Assembly (NCBI GenBank): GCA_018894105.1
Contig: CM032126.1
Span: forward strand, 5,173,001-5,237,000
Source of the DNA: Jacaranda mimosifolia
Lineage: Eukaryota > Streptophyta > Magnoliopsida > Lamiales > Bignoniaceae
Direction of reading: 5' to 3'
Length of the DNA: 64,000 nt
The notes under the pieces are model-generated. The model saw only the letters and a list, made by a program, of their open reading frames with translations. It was not told the origin of the DNA and ran no database searches. The translations under genes and the position numbers were made by a program. The first letter of the stretch is position 1, and every line of letters starts with the position of its first letter. Positions 40,919 to 54,911 of this stretch are shown in pieces.

Positions 40919-41150
40919 TTCTTTCTCTTCTTATTTTTATTCAAATTATAGTAAATATGTATATTCTGTCTGCTCTTGCTGGTAGAGAATTACCCTATAT
41001 GGATTGTTATATTATACCCATTTTTACGTACATATATTTTTATTACAACGTGAAAAATATTGCCATATTCTATAAATAATTAGTCCAAAATCCTATTTTC
41101 TTAATTTGTGTTGCAATTACTATCTCGGATTTGTATTGCATGCACGGCAG
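40919..41150 (+). other. Putative 5'UTR intron of ABCG22
   Basis: Donor TTAGTG then GTAAGC (GT at 40919) and acceptor CACGGCAG ending at 41150, seven bases before the ATG at 41158. Splicing here would remove the in-frame ATG at 41140, supporting the start at 41158. Confidence 0.45.
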
Positions 41151-41157
41151 AAAATTA

Positions 41158-41975
41158 ATGATGGAGAAGACGAACTGTACGACCAGTCTGATAAGAACAA
41201 AATCCGACCAACTGGTGGAGACAATGGCGGCGGCGCTGGCGGCAATTAAGTCCCCAGTTTCATCCAGCGAGGGGGCCAGCGGCGTGGAGAGCAGCGGCAA
41301 CCTGTCGCGGAAGCCCAGCCGGCGGCTGGCGGCGGCCTCACCGGGAAGGGGCAGCGGGAGTATTGGCAAGAATACTCACATTCGGAAGTCGAGGAGTGCC
41401 CAGATGAAATTCGACCTGGATGATTTGAACAGCGGCGCCGCCTTGAGCAGAGCTTCCAGCGCCAGCTTGGGCTTCTCTTTCTCCTTCACTGGCTTCACCG
41501 TCCCGCCGGATGAGATTGCTGATTTGAAGCCATTTAGCGATGATGACATCCGTAAGTTCTCTAGCTAATTTGGTACTAATTAAACTCCAGCATTTGCTAA
41601 TGTTATATTTAATTTATCCATTCTTTCTTCATTAAATGGTAGAGATATAATAGCTTTCAAGAAATCTAATTAGTTGACTGCTTAATTAATTTCCATAATT
41701 TCGTACTATGTTACACTAATTACCATATTCCTGGCAACTGTCGCCATACAAACATAGGTCCAGGCTTTAAATTAAAACATATAGTGGAATAGAAGATTAA
41801 ATATAAATTGAAATAAAAGCTCTAACTCCAGAATTTAAATTAGTTTACTATTTCCAATTTTTAAGGATGTCTTTTGCTTCCTCTAACACCACTCTAGTTT
41901 TCCCTCTCTACCAAAGGCAAGTTATAATGACCAATAAGTATATTACTGTTATAATATTATAATAGAGGATTTTTG

Positions 41976-42011
<36 letters not shown>

Positions 42012-45000
42012 TTTGAAAATTTCTTCCAATATAAACAACCTCCATAGCTACGTCGAAAAATATATGAAGGTTATTTTAAAAATTTTCTTTATATAAAGTA
42101 ATAGGGGTAAAAAAAATTATTCTTGAGAAGCCATTTTACCATCTATTATGATTATTCTAATACATGTCTCAATATATTCGTCTCTAAAAAATATGACAAC
42201 ATGATATTATAAGGACAGTTATTATTAAATTGCCACTTAAATTATCATTGATGGTTATTTTAAAATGTGTCTTTATTTATTTGCCCGTAATTATTAAATT
42301 TTTATTGTATTGTATGTATCCTAAAGTTTCTGTAATGAATTTTTCAATAATTATTACGAATGAAATAATGTTAAAGTGAGATATTGACGTCATTCACATA
42401 TAACTAAAAAAATTATAATGTATAATTAATGGTTTTGGATGGCAAAAGAAAAAGGCCGGGTGGAAAAGCTATATACACTTTTAGGTGTGATTTTGTAGTG
42501 ATGCATGCATCGGAGTCGGAGAAACAGGTGCTGAGTGAGGCTGCTCCAAAAAGATAAGACGAACACATTACACCTGCATGAATCTATCCGAACGAACCAG
42601 TCACGTTAAACTTTTCGAGTGTAATATGCCAGAAATAAAAATGGCAAAAACGATGATAAAATTAAAATGGGGCCCTAACTCTTTCCACATAAAGTGAAAC
42701 ACTGTTTTTCTCTAAATTTCCATGAAAATGAAAGAAATTTCTGTCTGCACGGGTTACCCTTCTTACTAGGTATTTTCATTTTCCTTAACCATAACAACAA
42801 TTATAGAATAATAGAAATCTAATTAAGTGTATATCCTTTGTGCTGATTAGAGAGAATTTGGTTGAGTCTATTTAAAAAAGAATTTAAAATCTTTTTGAAA
42901 CTTTCAAAGTATTAGATTCTAATTATTTTCATTTCAAAGATAAGCTCTTAAATGTTTATATAAAATATATAAATTTTTGGAACTTATAAATATTAATTGT
43001 TGTAATTAATTATATAATTAATATAATTAAAATCAATCAGCAAGTTTGTTAAATCTTAAAATCAAATTAACAATTTATTTTAAAAAAAAAGGATTAATCA
43101 TAAAATTCTAACATCTTATATCAAAAAAAAAAATTGTATTTATTTTCTTGAAAAATTTATCAAATATTTTTGAATACCATACAAATCTTTAAATATCCCA
43201 AAATTTATAAATTTAGTCAAACACTGATTTAGATCTATTTCTTCTAAGATTCGAGCTTACAATTCCTTTATCACAAGTATGGAAACTTACTATAAATTAT
43301 GTAGGTAATGTTTGGATATGAATTATGTGCTTTGGATTGTGTGTTTTGGGAGAATGAATTTTGAGAGTGGGGTTGAAAAATGTGAAATTTATGTTGGGGA
43401 ATATGATGTATGTTTGTTTATATTTTGGGAATAGTAAGAAAATTATTTTGGAAAAATTTGATATATTTGTTTATGTTTTGGGAGTAGAAAAATTCGATTG
43501 TAATAGTCAAATCAATGCATTTTTGCTAAATTTTTGAAGTGAAAATAGAATAGAGTAATTTTTTTATACTTAGAATAATAATAAAATATATATGATGTAT
43601 ATATAATATATGTATGAATATATTGGGAAATGAGAATATTTTGGAGATAATAAAAGATAGAAAATGGTATTTTTTAAAATTTAATTTGACATTTTAAAGG
43701 GAAAATTTTTGTATGTTTGGTTAAATTTTGAGAAAACAAAATTATTTCTCGAAAATGTAACCAAATATAGCCCTAGTGTTTTGTGTGTGTCTATTTAATG
43801 ACGATAAACAATAAAAAAAAATTACATAGTGGCGCATAAGTTTAGACAAAAAGTAGTGCTAATAATCGTACATGTTACTACGTTAAAAAATAATATATCC
43901 CACCAAGAAATTATATGTGCATGACAAATGTTTCATGTTTGGCAATAACCTAAAAAGTAACAAATTAATTGGAAAAAAAAAAGGTCGGCTAAGGGAGTGG
44001 TAGGGCTCCAATTGTAATTATGCAAGTGATAGCCACGGAAGATGTCGCGCTCCCACAACTGTCTTAGCCACTTGTCTTTCTTGTCGTCTCTACATTTGTA
44101 AGACTGACAAATGTTTGGTCGCAAATGGGTCCCACTTCGTTCTTCCCTTGGCTAAATGGACCCCCATAGTTAGGAGGGGAAGTTTTAATACTATCCATTC
44201 ACAATATAATATTTTGGTTATTAATTAGTCATAATTCCACTTAATTAATTATTATTCAAATAAATAACACCTTATTTCTTGAAAAACTTGGTGCTATCCC
44301 GACTGACATTTCTTTGATATTTTTTTATTTAAATGGAGTTAATTTAGTCAATACATTAAAAAATATATATATCAAATACCACCTTCGCACTTCATAAATT
44401 AGTATAAATAATATTTAATTATAGATAATAGTACATACAGTCATTATGTATCTGATTCAATCATCGTATTAGTTATATATTTTCTTATAATGCTGTGGTT
44501 AATCTTTTACCAGCTGAAGATCTTGAGGCAGGCTGCAGGCATAGGAAGAAACTCCAGACAGAACCTACCTTGCCAATTTACCTCAAGGTAATACTATACT
44601 ATAACAGCGGGCAACTATTACTTAATACTTAGTTTCCTCTGTCTTAAGAAGTGTAAACCTGATGTGGAGCCCAAGTTCCATACATGAGCAACAATTGATT
44701 TGATATCATGATCTATTTGGACAGGGAAAGGGATGGAGGTTTTTCTATCTAGAGATCAATGCAACTCATTGAACATATATGGCTATTATGTCAGGTTCAG
44801 TCTTGTACAGAATTTCATTTACATGGCATTTTTGTACAAGACTTTCCTTAAACCAACAAAAACATTGAAAAACATAAGAAATTAGTCAAAAATAGATAGT
44901 TGTCATATCACCAACCATAGTATGATTCTTTTGTAATACCTGATTTGTCTCACATCAACGGAGTCGAGCATTTGAAATAGTGTATAAATTGTTATTTCTC

Positions 45001-48000
45001 TAGGAACAAAATCAGGAAGCATCGACAAAAATACCTTGATACAGCTGGACATCTATTTCTAATGATGAATTTGGTCATATTCAATCTTAGGACTAACTGT
45101 AGAACACTAGAAGTATAGCCCTAGAATGAGATGTGTAACTGGGGTTTCCAAGTATACATATTAGCTTTGTACTAGAGGAACATATACAGCTGTAAATACT
45201 ACAAGAATTTCTCGTCAATCAACTTAATACGTCATCTCCTCGTCCTATATATGCAGTTCACGGATGTAGCTTACAAGGTAGTTCTGAAAGGCTTGACATC
45301 AACGGTGGAGAGAGAGATTTTAAACGGAATTACTGGTTCTGTCGATCCGGGAGAGGTTTTAGCACTGATGGGACCATCAGGAAGTGGAAAGACTACACTA
45401 TTGAGCCTACTTGGGGGAAGAGTAAGAGAACCCACACATGGTGGCTCAATTACTTATAATGATCAACCGTATTCAAAGTCCCTGAAAAGCAGGTAACTAT
45501 CTTGAGCTACTTTAATGGCACAAAATGCCAGCATATTTCCTAAATATGAGCAGACAAATATATCATACTTCAATTTGAGAGCATTCTTCAAGAGAAAACT
45601 TGGCAAAACAGTTACATTTAATGTCTGAATCTCGCATATAAACACATATAGTACCGGATCCTTGGTACCAAAGAAAGGATGAGGTTATGACATGAAACAT
45701 CTGCCAGGATAGGATTTGTGACACAAGACGACGTTCTATTTCCTCACCTTACAGTGAAAGAAACGTTGACATATGCAGCACGTCTACGGCTTCCAAGGAC
45801 ATTAACAAAAGAGGAAAAGGATCAAAGAGCCACAGATGTTATATATGAGCTGGGACTAGTGAGGTAACTAGTTTCTCTAGGGCTATTTTTAAAGCTTTAA
45901 GTACTTAAAGATCTGAAACTAACAAGAATCAACGAATTCATTATCACAAATTTATGAAATGCTAATCCTTCATCAATGTATATTGCCAGGTGCCAAGACA
46001 CCATGATAGGCGGCTCCTTCGTCCGGGGAGTTTCAGGTGGAGAAAGGAAACGTGTAAGTATAGGAAATGAGATAATAATCAATCCATCCCTCTTGTTCCT
46101 CGATGAACCAACCTCTGGCCTGGATTCTACGACTGCTTTGAGGATAGTGGAAACACTGCATGACATAGCAGAGGTATAATCCTAGTCCCTTTATACACGC
46201 CGGCAATATTTGGTCCATTTGGTACATGGTCATAATGTCTCGAGACGAGTTTGAGTGTTTTAAATCTCTTGATGAACATGGCATACAAGTAATTGTATAT
46301 AGTAAGATCAGAACTTGTGAGTTACCTTCTGTTTAAATATGGACAAATATCATGGCAGGCAGGGAAAACAGTGATTACCACAATCCACCAGCCATCCAGC
46401 AGACTCTTCCTTAAGTTTGACAAGTTGATTCTTATTGGCAAAGGGAGTTTGCTTTATTTCGGAAAGACATCAGAAGCAATGGTTTATTTTTCATCCATTG
46501 GATGTTCCCCTCTTATAGCAATGAACCCTGCAGAATTCATGCTTGACCTAGCAAATGGAAATGTAACCGATATTTCGGTCCCATCAGAATTGGATGACAA
46601 AGTGCAAATGGGAAACTCCGAAGAAGAAACTAAGAGTGGAAAACCAGCCCCGGCAGTTGTCCATGAGGTAAAACATATTTTGGCAAACTTTTTATATGGA
46701 AAGCAATTTTCTTATTTAGCAAGAACAACTAATATCACTTGCTAAACATGCTGCTATTTTGGAGCAGTATCTTGTGGAGGCCTATGAGACACGGGTTGCT
46801 GAAAGTGAGAAGAAGAAACTTTTGACCCCAATACCTATTGATGAAGAAATTAAGTCTAAAGTATGCTCTACCAAGAGAGAATGGGGAGCAAGTTGGTGTG
46901 AACAATATTCCATACTATTTTGGAGAGGACTTAAAGAACGGCGGCATGACTACTTCAGCTGGTTGAGGATCACTCAAGTTCTTGCAACTGCAACTATTTT
47001 GGGATTGCTATGGTGGCAATCTGGCAGTACTAACCCCCAAGAGCTGCAAGATCAGGTAAATATTTTTACACATGAAACCATGGGCTGATTCACAGTACCT
47101 AGAACCCTACATTCCTCTCGAGAACAGTATTAGCAGTAATTGAATAACTAAGCATAACAGTATAATAGTAATTTTTACCCCCTTGCACCCCAAAGGAGGA
47201 ATATCAGTATTAATTAATGAAGTAAATTGCAAGAAAATCTAAAGAAACAGGATCCCAATTATGAACCTGTAAAGGGTTTTTAATCTATTGAAATACATCC
47301 CTAATAACATTTAAGTAGCAAGACATCTAGAATATTTTCAAGATGCTATAGAATAAAAATTTGCTTGTATTGCAGGCGGGGTTACTGTTCTTCATTGCTG
47401 TCTTCTGGGGTTTCTTTCCAGTCTTCACAGCCATCTTTACATTTCCACAAGAAAGAGCCATGCTGAGCAAGGAACGAGCAGCTGACATGTATAGATTAAG
47501 TGCATATTTTGTGGCTAGAACCACAAGCGATCTTCCACTGGACCTGATATTACCAGTACTCTTTCTTCTAGTTGTGTATTTTATGGCAGGCTTAAGAATG
47601 AATGCTGGCTCTTTTTTCCTCACCATACTGACGGTCTTTCTCTGCATTATAGCTGCTCAGGTGTGCCCTTTCTCCATTTATGAGATTTATCATAGTCGTT
47701 TCAAGGAAAAATTCATGACTTTGAACAACAAATTCCCACCCAAGGATTATTAAACATGTATAAGTGATGCCAGGGACTGGGGCTAGCTATTGGTGCAACG
47801 CTAATGGATTTGAAGAGGGCAACAACTCTGGCCTCTGTCTCAGTAATGACCTTCATGCTGGCTGGGGGATACTTTGTGAAGGTAAATGCAGAAACTTTAT
47901 GGAAATTACTTTAATGCCTCATCGGATCTAATCATTAGATAACTTTCTTATGTATAATAAACAATTCTTAGGGAAAAAGACATTACTGATGGGAGACAGC

Positions 48001-48300
48001 TACATGAGAAATTTTTTAACGGAAACTATTGTATAGTGAAAAGAATGATGATATGACATAGGATTTATGATTTTGCAGGATGTCCCAGTGTTCATATCAT
48101 GGCTTCGTTATCTATCCTTCAACTATCACACCTACAAACTTCTCCTGAAAGTTCAGTATGAACACATAAGCCACACAATCGATGGGGTCAAAATAGACAA
48201 TGGTTACAAGGAAGTGGGAGTGCTGGCAGCCATGGTGGTTGGCTACAGACTCCTGGCATACCTATCTTTGCGAAGGATGAAGCTCCAGCCAGGAGCTTAA
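41158..48300 (+). CDS. ABCG22: ABC transporter G family member 22 (half-size, WBC type)
   Basis: Coding exons 41158-41551, 44514-44587, 45257-45492, 45708-45863, 45990-46173, 46359-46667, 46768-47055, 47376-47660, 47774-47881 and 48079-48300 give 751 aa. The N terminus carries the family's Ser/Arg-rich region ([26 protein letters not shown]). The nucleotide-binding domain has Walker A at 195-202 (GPSGSGKT), the signature VSGGERKR (about 301), Walker B with Asp325-Glu326 ([10 protein letters not shown]) and the H-loop (TTIHQPSSR). The membrane domain follows from about residue 500, with hydrophobic helices in exons 7-10. Half-size ABCG proteins work as dimers in the plasma membrane. Arabidopsis ABCG22 is expressed in guard cells and its loss raises water loss through stomata; its substrate is not firmly known. 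Intron 1 is 2962 bp and contains a MITE. AATAAA at 48839 is a candidate poly(A) signal. Confidence 0.95.
41981..42008. repeat. Poly(T) tract in ABCG22 intron 1
   Basis: 28 consecutive T residues within intron 1. It may be the tail of an old retroposed sequence on the minus strand or a slippage product; no recognisable body adjoins it. Confidence 0.85.
43304..43773. mobile_element. MITE inside ABCG22 intron 1
   Basis: Left end GGTAATGTTTGGATATGAATT and right end ATGTAACCAAATATAGCCC form an imperfect inverted repeat. TA lies at both edges. The inside (GTTTTGGGAGAATGAATTTTG) resembles the elements at 33083-33515 and 35411-35851. Non-coding. Confidence 0.6.
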
Positions 48301-49034
48301 ATCTGCATAAAGCCATCTCATCAATAACTTCATAAAAACTCAGCTTCTACATTCAAGGCTTTTATAAGCTTTCAAGACATCTGGCCAGGAAGGATATATT
48401 GAAACTATTGCCTCTTAAGAGAGGTTTGTGAATCCATAATTTTGCCAAGATTAGCACAAATTATCCTATGGAATTCTCTTAAGACATTTTTGCATGATTC
48501 ACTGAAAATCATGTTTTTTTGTTACAAGTTCCGAAAAGTTCAGGAAGTATGCTGAGCCTCAAGTTTTTCTTACTGTTTTCTTAGACTGTTTGGTTCTAGG
48601 ATTCCAGAGAGAGATAATCAAGAAAGAATATGGTTCTCTCACTTCAAATGATAATACCTTCTTATCTTTTGATACTTCTACTTCTCCTGACCATAATCCA
48701 AGATCAGCATTAAAGATCTTTGTGCAGACAGGACTAAAAAGTATTCCTCATCTGATTTATCACAATATGTCAATTTACATAATATAGTGATTTTTGGTAT
48801 GAACTGTAGTACATAGCTAAAAGCACTATATGTCAGGAAAATAAACTATTACCAATAGTTTATTTGCTAAAATAAACTCAAGCTCTGTTGTAAAGTACCT
48901 CAATCTGGCTTCTTCACTATTCTATCAGCATAAGGGAAAAAAGAGCTAAACTGCATTTGACAGCATCTTATTGCTCTTAACAAATGCTTTCCTGTCGAGT
49001 TATGTATTTTCATTGACTTCTCATATGGATCTTC
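48301..49034. other. Convergent 3' region between ABCG22 and CRTISO
   Basis: The ABCG22 stop (48300) and the CRTISO stop (49037-49035) face each other across 734 bp. The stretch has no gene and must hold both 3'UTRs. AATAAA occurs on the plus strand at 48839 and again near 48872. Confidence 0.7.
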
Positions 49035-52000
49035 TCATGCTAGTGTCCTTAACCAACCTAGCAGCTTAAGGAGAGCAGTATCAAGCACTGGGTTTTTCTT
49101 CTCAAATCCTTCATGGAGTGAAAGAAAAAAAGTTAGTTCAATAAGTTAAAGTGAGGAAAACGGCTAAATTATTCACGTAATTGCAAAAAGTTCATGATCA
49201 TATCCAATTATTAGCTTATGGAGATTCATTTAAATCAGGTTCGATTGAGACAAAAAGTCAACCACATATATGGATCTAAGAAATTTCTAAAATACTATTA
49301 TAGGGTGCATAGATAATTATAGTGAATAATATTTTAATATGATTTTTAATATTAACATGCTCTATAGCAATATTCAAGAGAAAACACTTTATTGGTCGAT
49401 GCATTGATAAATGCTGGTATTATGTAAAAGTTATAATTTTTACATAATACTATCAGATAGTTAAAATGATTATCTTCACATCTATCTTATTAAATCTTAA
49501 AGCACTAGAAATCCAATTTCTCATCAGACTATGCGTCAAATACAATGATGAGATCTATCTCATTTAAATCTTTGACCAACTCGAGGCCGTGGAGGATATT
49601 ATAATTAGTAATGATAGAAAATGTTTTAAAAACATTTTACCTAAATCAGTTGCCACTCGATGTGCACACATAACCCCTGAAAAGGCTACAGCTATGACAC
49701 CTTGCCCCGGAAAGCAACTATCTCCAACACAATACAGACCATTTATAGCCTGCAAACACCATCAGAAAATGAACTAGTTTACTTTCAGTGCTGAAAATTA
49801 AAATAAGCAACCTTCAATTTACTGATTGAGTAGGAACATAAATGAATAGTATGCTGATCAACTTACAGTCGTGTTGAATGGCATTCCTAATAAGCCCTTT
49901 GGAGTTCTGCGAGGCATTGGACCATATGTGCCACTATCACGAGCCAGGTATCGCTTGTGTGTCTTTGGCGTCCCCACCTGTCAATTTGGAAGCAACATTG
50001 GATATATGAACGTTCTGTGTCTTGAACTGATATGGCCAGCATAAGTGTAGCAAGTCATCGACTCATTGACTGGCTAATCAAGATACTATCATGGCAGAAT
50101 TTTCTACTTTTCCGTTTCCGACAAGTTCTTAAATTAGTCATGGAAAAGCAGTGAGCTACCATAAGAAAAAAATTATTAAAGAGAGGAAATAGAAAGCTAG
50201 ACCATAATTTTCGAAAAAACACAATGCAGAAATAATCAGTCGGAAGTAAGCATGAATCCACAGAGAAGTTCAGAAGGCAAAGCTATAGATATTTCAAAAA
50301 CTATAATGAGCTATCGCATGCTAAAGTTTGGAAATGGAACTTCCCAGACCTCAAAGTTTCACTAATTAATTAAGTTTGTACAATCTGCAAAATAAATCCT
50401 TGTTCAACTCCTTCAGTCTTCTGTCCATAACAAAACCAGTCCATGATCTAGAAGTTTCAATTGTAAGGCATCAATGTCAATGTCTTGGAGGAAATAGTCG
50501 TACCTCCTTAAAAATTATAGATGACTTAAGTCCTGGGAATAGTTTCTTCTCAAGCCTGTTAATTATTTTATCTGCCACAAATTCCTTCTTTGCCTCGTAA
50601 TCTTTGTGTGAGATGCCCTACAGTAAAATGGCCATCTAAAGTAAAATCCTTGAGAACTTAAAAAAGAAGAAATCTGACTTCAAGGGAAAAAGAAAAAAAA
50701 AAAAAGAAAAGAAAGAAAAATAACGCTTTTAGTAGTACAAGATCAAGTTAAATATACCTCCCAGTCCTCAATGGAAGAAGTTGTGAAAATGTGAAGAATG
50801 TGGTTTCCTTCTGGAGCTAATGATGTATCAAGAACTGTTGGAATGCTCAAGAATATACTTCCATATGGTTCTTCCAGATTTTTCCAATCATCCTATAGGA
50901 AAACAAAGGAGAACTTCATAAAAAGTAAAGCAATAAATATTGTATAGCCACTCATTCAGATTCTTCATAAATCATAATCACCAGTGTATACCTCTAGGAT
51001 GAAATGGTGACAGTCCGTATCTGGTGGCAAAACATCAGCTTTAACCCCCATGTGAATAGAAAGAAAGGATGGTGCTTTAACATATGCCTCTTGGAATCTT
51101 TTTTCTTCCTCCGGCAGATCTTCCTTTTTCAAGAGCTTGCCTATAAAAAGAGTTTCAAAGCCTGCTATGAGAGAATCAAGTTGAAGCAGTTCAGCACAAG
51201 ACGCAACCAAGATTTTTGGAACTAACCAAAGGTATCCCATCTAGTGGCATTTGAAATTATGGTTTTAGCATAGAACTGCCTTCCATCTGATAGCTTCACC
51301 CCCACCTATAAAAAGTGACAAGTGATATCATTCATACTTAACAATCTTAGGGAAACAGAGAATTGCGCCCAAGGGGGACACTGGTTGCAGCTAAACTCAC
51401 AGCTATTCCATCTTCTATGATGATGCTGGTTGCATTTGCTTTATAAAGTATCTCACTCCCCTGATTAACCAAACCCCTTGCCAATGATTTTGCAATTTCT
51501 CCAACTCCACCAACAGGATAGTTGATCCCACCAAAATGTCTATCACACAAAACCTAGAGGAAACAGAGATCAGAACAATGGATATGAATGAAAATAAAAC
51601 TGGAGCAAGAGCTCATAAACTTGATTACCATGCTTGCATTGATCATAGGTGTCTGCATGGCATTAACCGTGCTTACTATAAAACACTGACCAAGAAAAAA
51701 AAATAAAAAATCAAAGACAAATGAAATAACTGTTATCAAAAGTAAAACGCTGGTTGATCCAGACTTGATAGACTGAAATTTTGGTCAAAGTCAGTAAAAT
51801 CACACCTCAGCATCAATAAAGGACAACAACTCGGGATCCTTGATATACTTTCGAGCTATGTTACCAGCATTCTGGGGAAGATAGTAGGCTGACATCAATA
51901 AACCGAGAGCATCCATCAGCATAAGTATACACACTTTTGCAATTTATAGCACACAATTCATCACTAAGATGAATAAATGGGAAAGAAGTATGATACCAAC

Positions 52001-54911
52001 TGAAAGCATATTAGTTACATGTGCCCATCACTACTATACAACAGGTCTAGTTTTGCCGCTTTATGGGTCACTGTAAAAATGATAAATGAATTAAAATTTC
52101 TTCTGAATTAACATTTTGTTTCTTCAATTTTATGATCCAGTAAAGACCGCTGATTAACACAGATAGTAATGGACAATCATTGATAAAGCAGTTCCCACAC
52201 AAACTGACCCCCAAAAAATTAAAAAGAAAAGAAAAGAAATTGATTATATTGCTATATTTGGTGTATAACAAAGATAACTTAATAGACTGGTTTTCCTCTA
52301 GCATAGGATTACACAACAATGAAAGATATTAGCGTGTCTCTTTATGCATAAGTTCTTGTGACAACCAAGAAGACAAACCAAATGGAATAGACTGCTAAAT
52401 GAAAATTAAGTACCCAGTATTACTGCAATCTCCACGGTATGGTCAATAAGAGAGAATTAAGAATAAAAAATAAAGGCAATAAACCATTTACCCAGAGTCA
52501 AGCATTCAAGAGGTTTCTTAAAAAACTGTCCAAACAGGTAGGTTGGCTCCTCCAGAGATTTCAATTCCAGTGAGTTCAATGAATTGAAGATCTAAACATA
52601 CATCCAAGAGATCAATGTGAGTTTAATTCAAACAAGGTGAACAACCTAGAGCAAGCAACGATCACCTTAATCAAAACAAACCTTCCAGCAGTCAGCATAG
52701 AATTTGAGAATGCCTTCTCTTTCATGGGGAAATTTACAGGCAAGTTCAGAAATGAATTCATTATATTCCCGATGCACTTGGACAGAAAGGCCATTAGGTA
52801 AATGAAAATGAACAGTGGTTGGATCAGGTATCACTTGCATCTTACATCCCACTGCTGCTAATGCCTGTGTAATCAAATTTAAATTTCCCTGTCATCAAAA
52901 CAAAAGATTGAGTTCAAAGAGTGATAGACACATCTATGCAAAAGTAGATTTAAGTACAAAGAATGATAACTGTGTCCGTGACAATAAACAGAAACTAGGA
53001 TACAACAATTGAAGCACCATAGCATAATGGGTGACCCATATTAAACAATTTACAATCTGTTATATCCTAAGCATATCTCCCAGGTGAACTTCATTAATTA
53101 AGGCCTCATCTACCCATGTCCCTGGGGACCAAATCATAATAAAAGGCTCCAATTTCAACACCCATGAATCACTGTTATAGAGTACTAGCATTTTCAAATA
53201 AACGACATGCATCAAGCATGTACAAATAAGAAATGTAGAAGCATTACATGGTCAAAAGCTGAAGCTACGCAACTTTCAACAACTCTGTCAATCCTTACCC
53301 AGGAGATGCTTTTCTATTTTATTTTTTTTTTTCTTTGAGGCATATGCTAAGAAACTTGGTCAACTCAACCCCACAACCAAAACTATCTCGGTTAACCCTC
53401 TTTTTCTTCTTCACTCTATTCTACTCCATGGGGATTTAAGATGCATTCTTATTCCTCTATGTTTGCCATTAAGATTAGTTCTATGAAATTTCTACCTAGT
53501 AAAGATGCCTAAACCATCTCAACAATTCTACCTATTTCTTTGAATGTTGCTTTATCCCACTCACTTGTATGCTGATCAACTAGCTAAAATAGGGCGATTA
53601 ATGCAAGTTGGCTGAAACAGCATGCAGACAATTTAAGGCATTCTAGATGTTGCGATCTAAAGCTTGCCTGGGAAAGGAGAAAGTAACACTTAAAACTTCA
53701 TGCACTTGTTTTCTTGTTCAAGTCAAAATACAAGCATTTGGCTAATTGAATGTATATAAGAAGACTGTTGTTTGGTAGAAGCCCTAATGTTAGGACTCTG
53801 AGAGTTAGGCAAGTTTATGTTTACTGTAATCTAGGATAACTCAAGTAACAAATCCAATGTTTAAACACATCTCCTTCCAAAATTATAGGACCAAGCCAAC
53901 CCAAAAATAACTATTCAATTCTTCTTTTGCAGTAAAATGTATCTAGCAAATTATCTCATAGTTTTACTCCACATAAATGAAAGGAGACAAAGCTACATTT
54001 TTGAAGCAAGAGTTGTGATCTCGCTGCTTTGTGTTTCCTTAAGGAGTCAAGTTATAAGCAATTTTTCCTCTATGAAAGACTTAGTTCCAAATTCTTTGTC
54101 ATATTATGCATAGAATTAATTTGTGTCTCCCTTGCCCTTTTCACCCAAGTAAAAGATATATGAATTCGAAGTTTGGGCATTGTTACTTTCCATCTATCAG
54201 AAACCACACCCATTCAAATGAAAAGTCAAGGATTCACTGTTTCCAATGAGAGAAGCAAAATCCATCAGCGGACCTAATATGGGAATAAATCAGCCAGGGT
54301 AATGCCCTCCTCAAAACTCCTCTATTCTCAAATCAATGGATAGAGAAACCACGTAAACAGTAATGGCCTCCTCAAAACTCCTTTATTCTCAAATCAATGG
54401 ATAGAGAAACCAAGTAAACAAAAAACTAACTCACCTTATCGCTGAAACCAAACATGACCGACGATCCAACATCAAATGTGAATCCATCCCTCTGATAAAA
54501 CCCAGAGCTCCCTCCAGGAATCACATACTTCTCCAGAACCAAAACCTTGGCACCTTTAACTGCCAGCTGCGTGGCCGCCACCAACCCTCCAATCCCAGAA
54601 CCTACAATAATGGCATCATAGAAGCAATTATTCCTGTCACCTGTTGCAGAGCTACCCTCAGTCTCAGCTACTTTGCCAACATCCACTACTGATTTCAACG
54701 TAAAAAGATTCTTTCTTTTCCTCTGCTCAGCCCTGCTAACACCAGATTCCAAGCCATGGATCTGGCGATCACAAAAATTTTGGGATTTTAAATGGTCAAA
54801 ATAGTAAATACTCTGGTATTGGTTTCTTGGCTTTTGTTTGCTCAGAGGTTTACTCTTCCAGTTACTGATGATTGACTGGGGAGAGGAAAGCCCGGAACTC
54901 AAGACATCCAT
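49035..54911 (-). CDS. CRTISO: Carotenoid (prolycopene) isomerase, chloroplastic
   Basis: Thirteen exons on the minus strand: 54911-54435, 52888-52682, 52591-52492, 51888-51806, 51685-51629, 51553-51401, 51305-51227, 51140-50992, 50892-50758, 50617-50504, 49977-49867, 49749-49641 and 49108-49035, giving 615 aa. The enzyme converts poly-cis prolycopene to all-trans lycopene in plastids, before lycopene cyclisation. The N terminus (1-95) is Ser/Lys/Arg-rich and suits a plastid transit peptide. The FAD-binding dinucleotide motif is at 104-109 (GSGIGG), followed by LEK at 126-128. Conserved stretches include [44 protein letters not shown] and a C terminus LLGWLRTLA. All splice sites are GT-AG; phases agree. 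Intron 1 is 1546 bp and has a 61-bp tandem duplication beside its donor. No frameshift or missing key region was seen, so the gene should be functional. Confidence 0.95.
54301..54424. repeat. 61-bp tandem duplication in CRTISO intron 1
   Basis: The unit beginning AATGCCCTCCTCAAAACTCC at 54301 is repeated at 54362 with few differences (period 61 bp). The second copy ends about 10 bases from the exon 1 donor at 54434. Confidence 0.85.

Noticed and set aside
41140..41157. ATG at 41140 as the ABCG22 start
   Set aside because: Family members start close to the MMEK sequence at 41158, and a likely leader-intron acceptor at 41150 would remove the upstream ATG.
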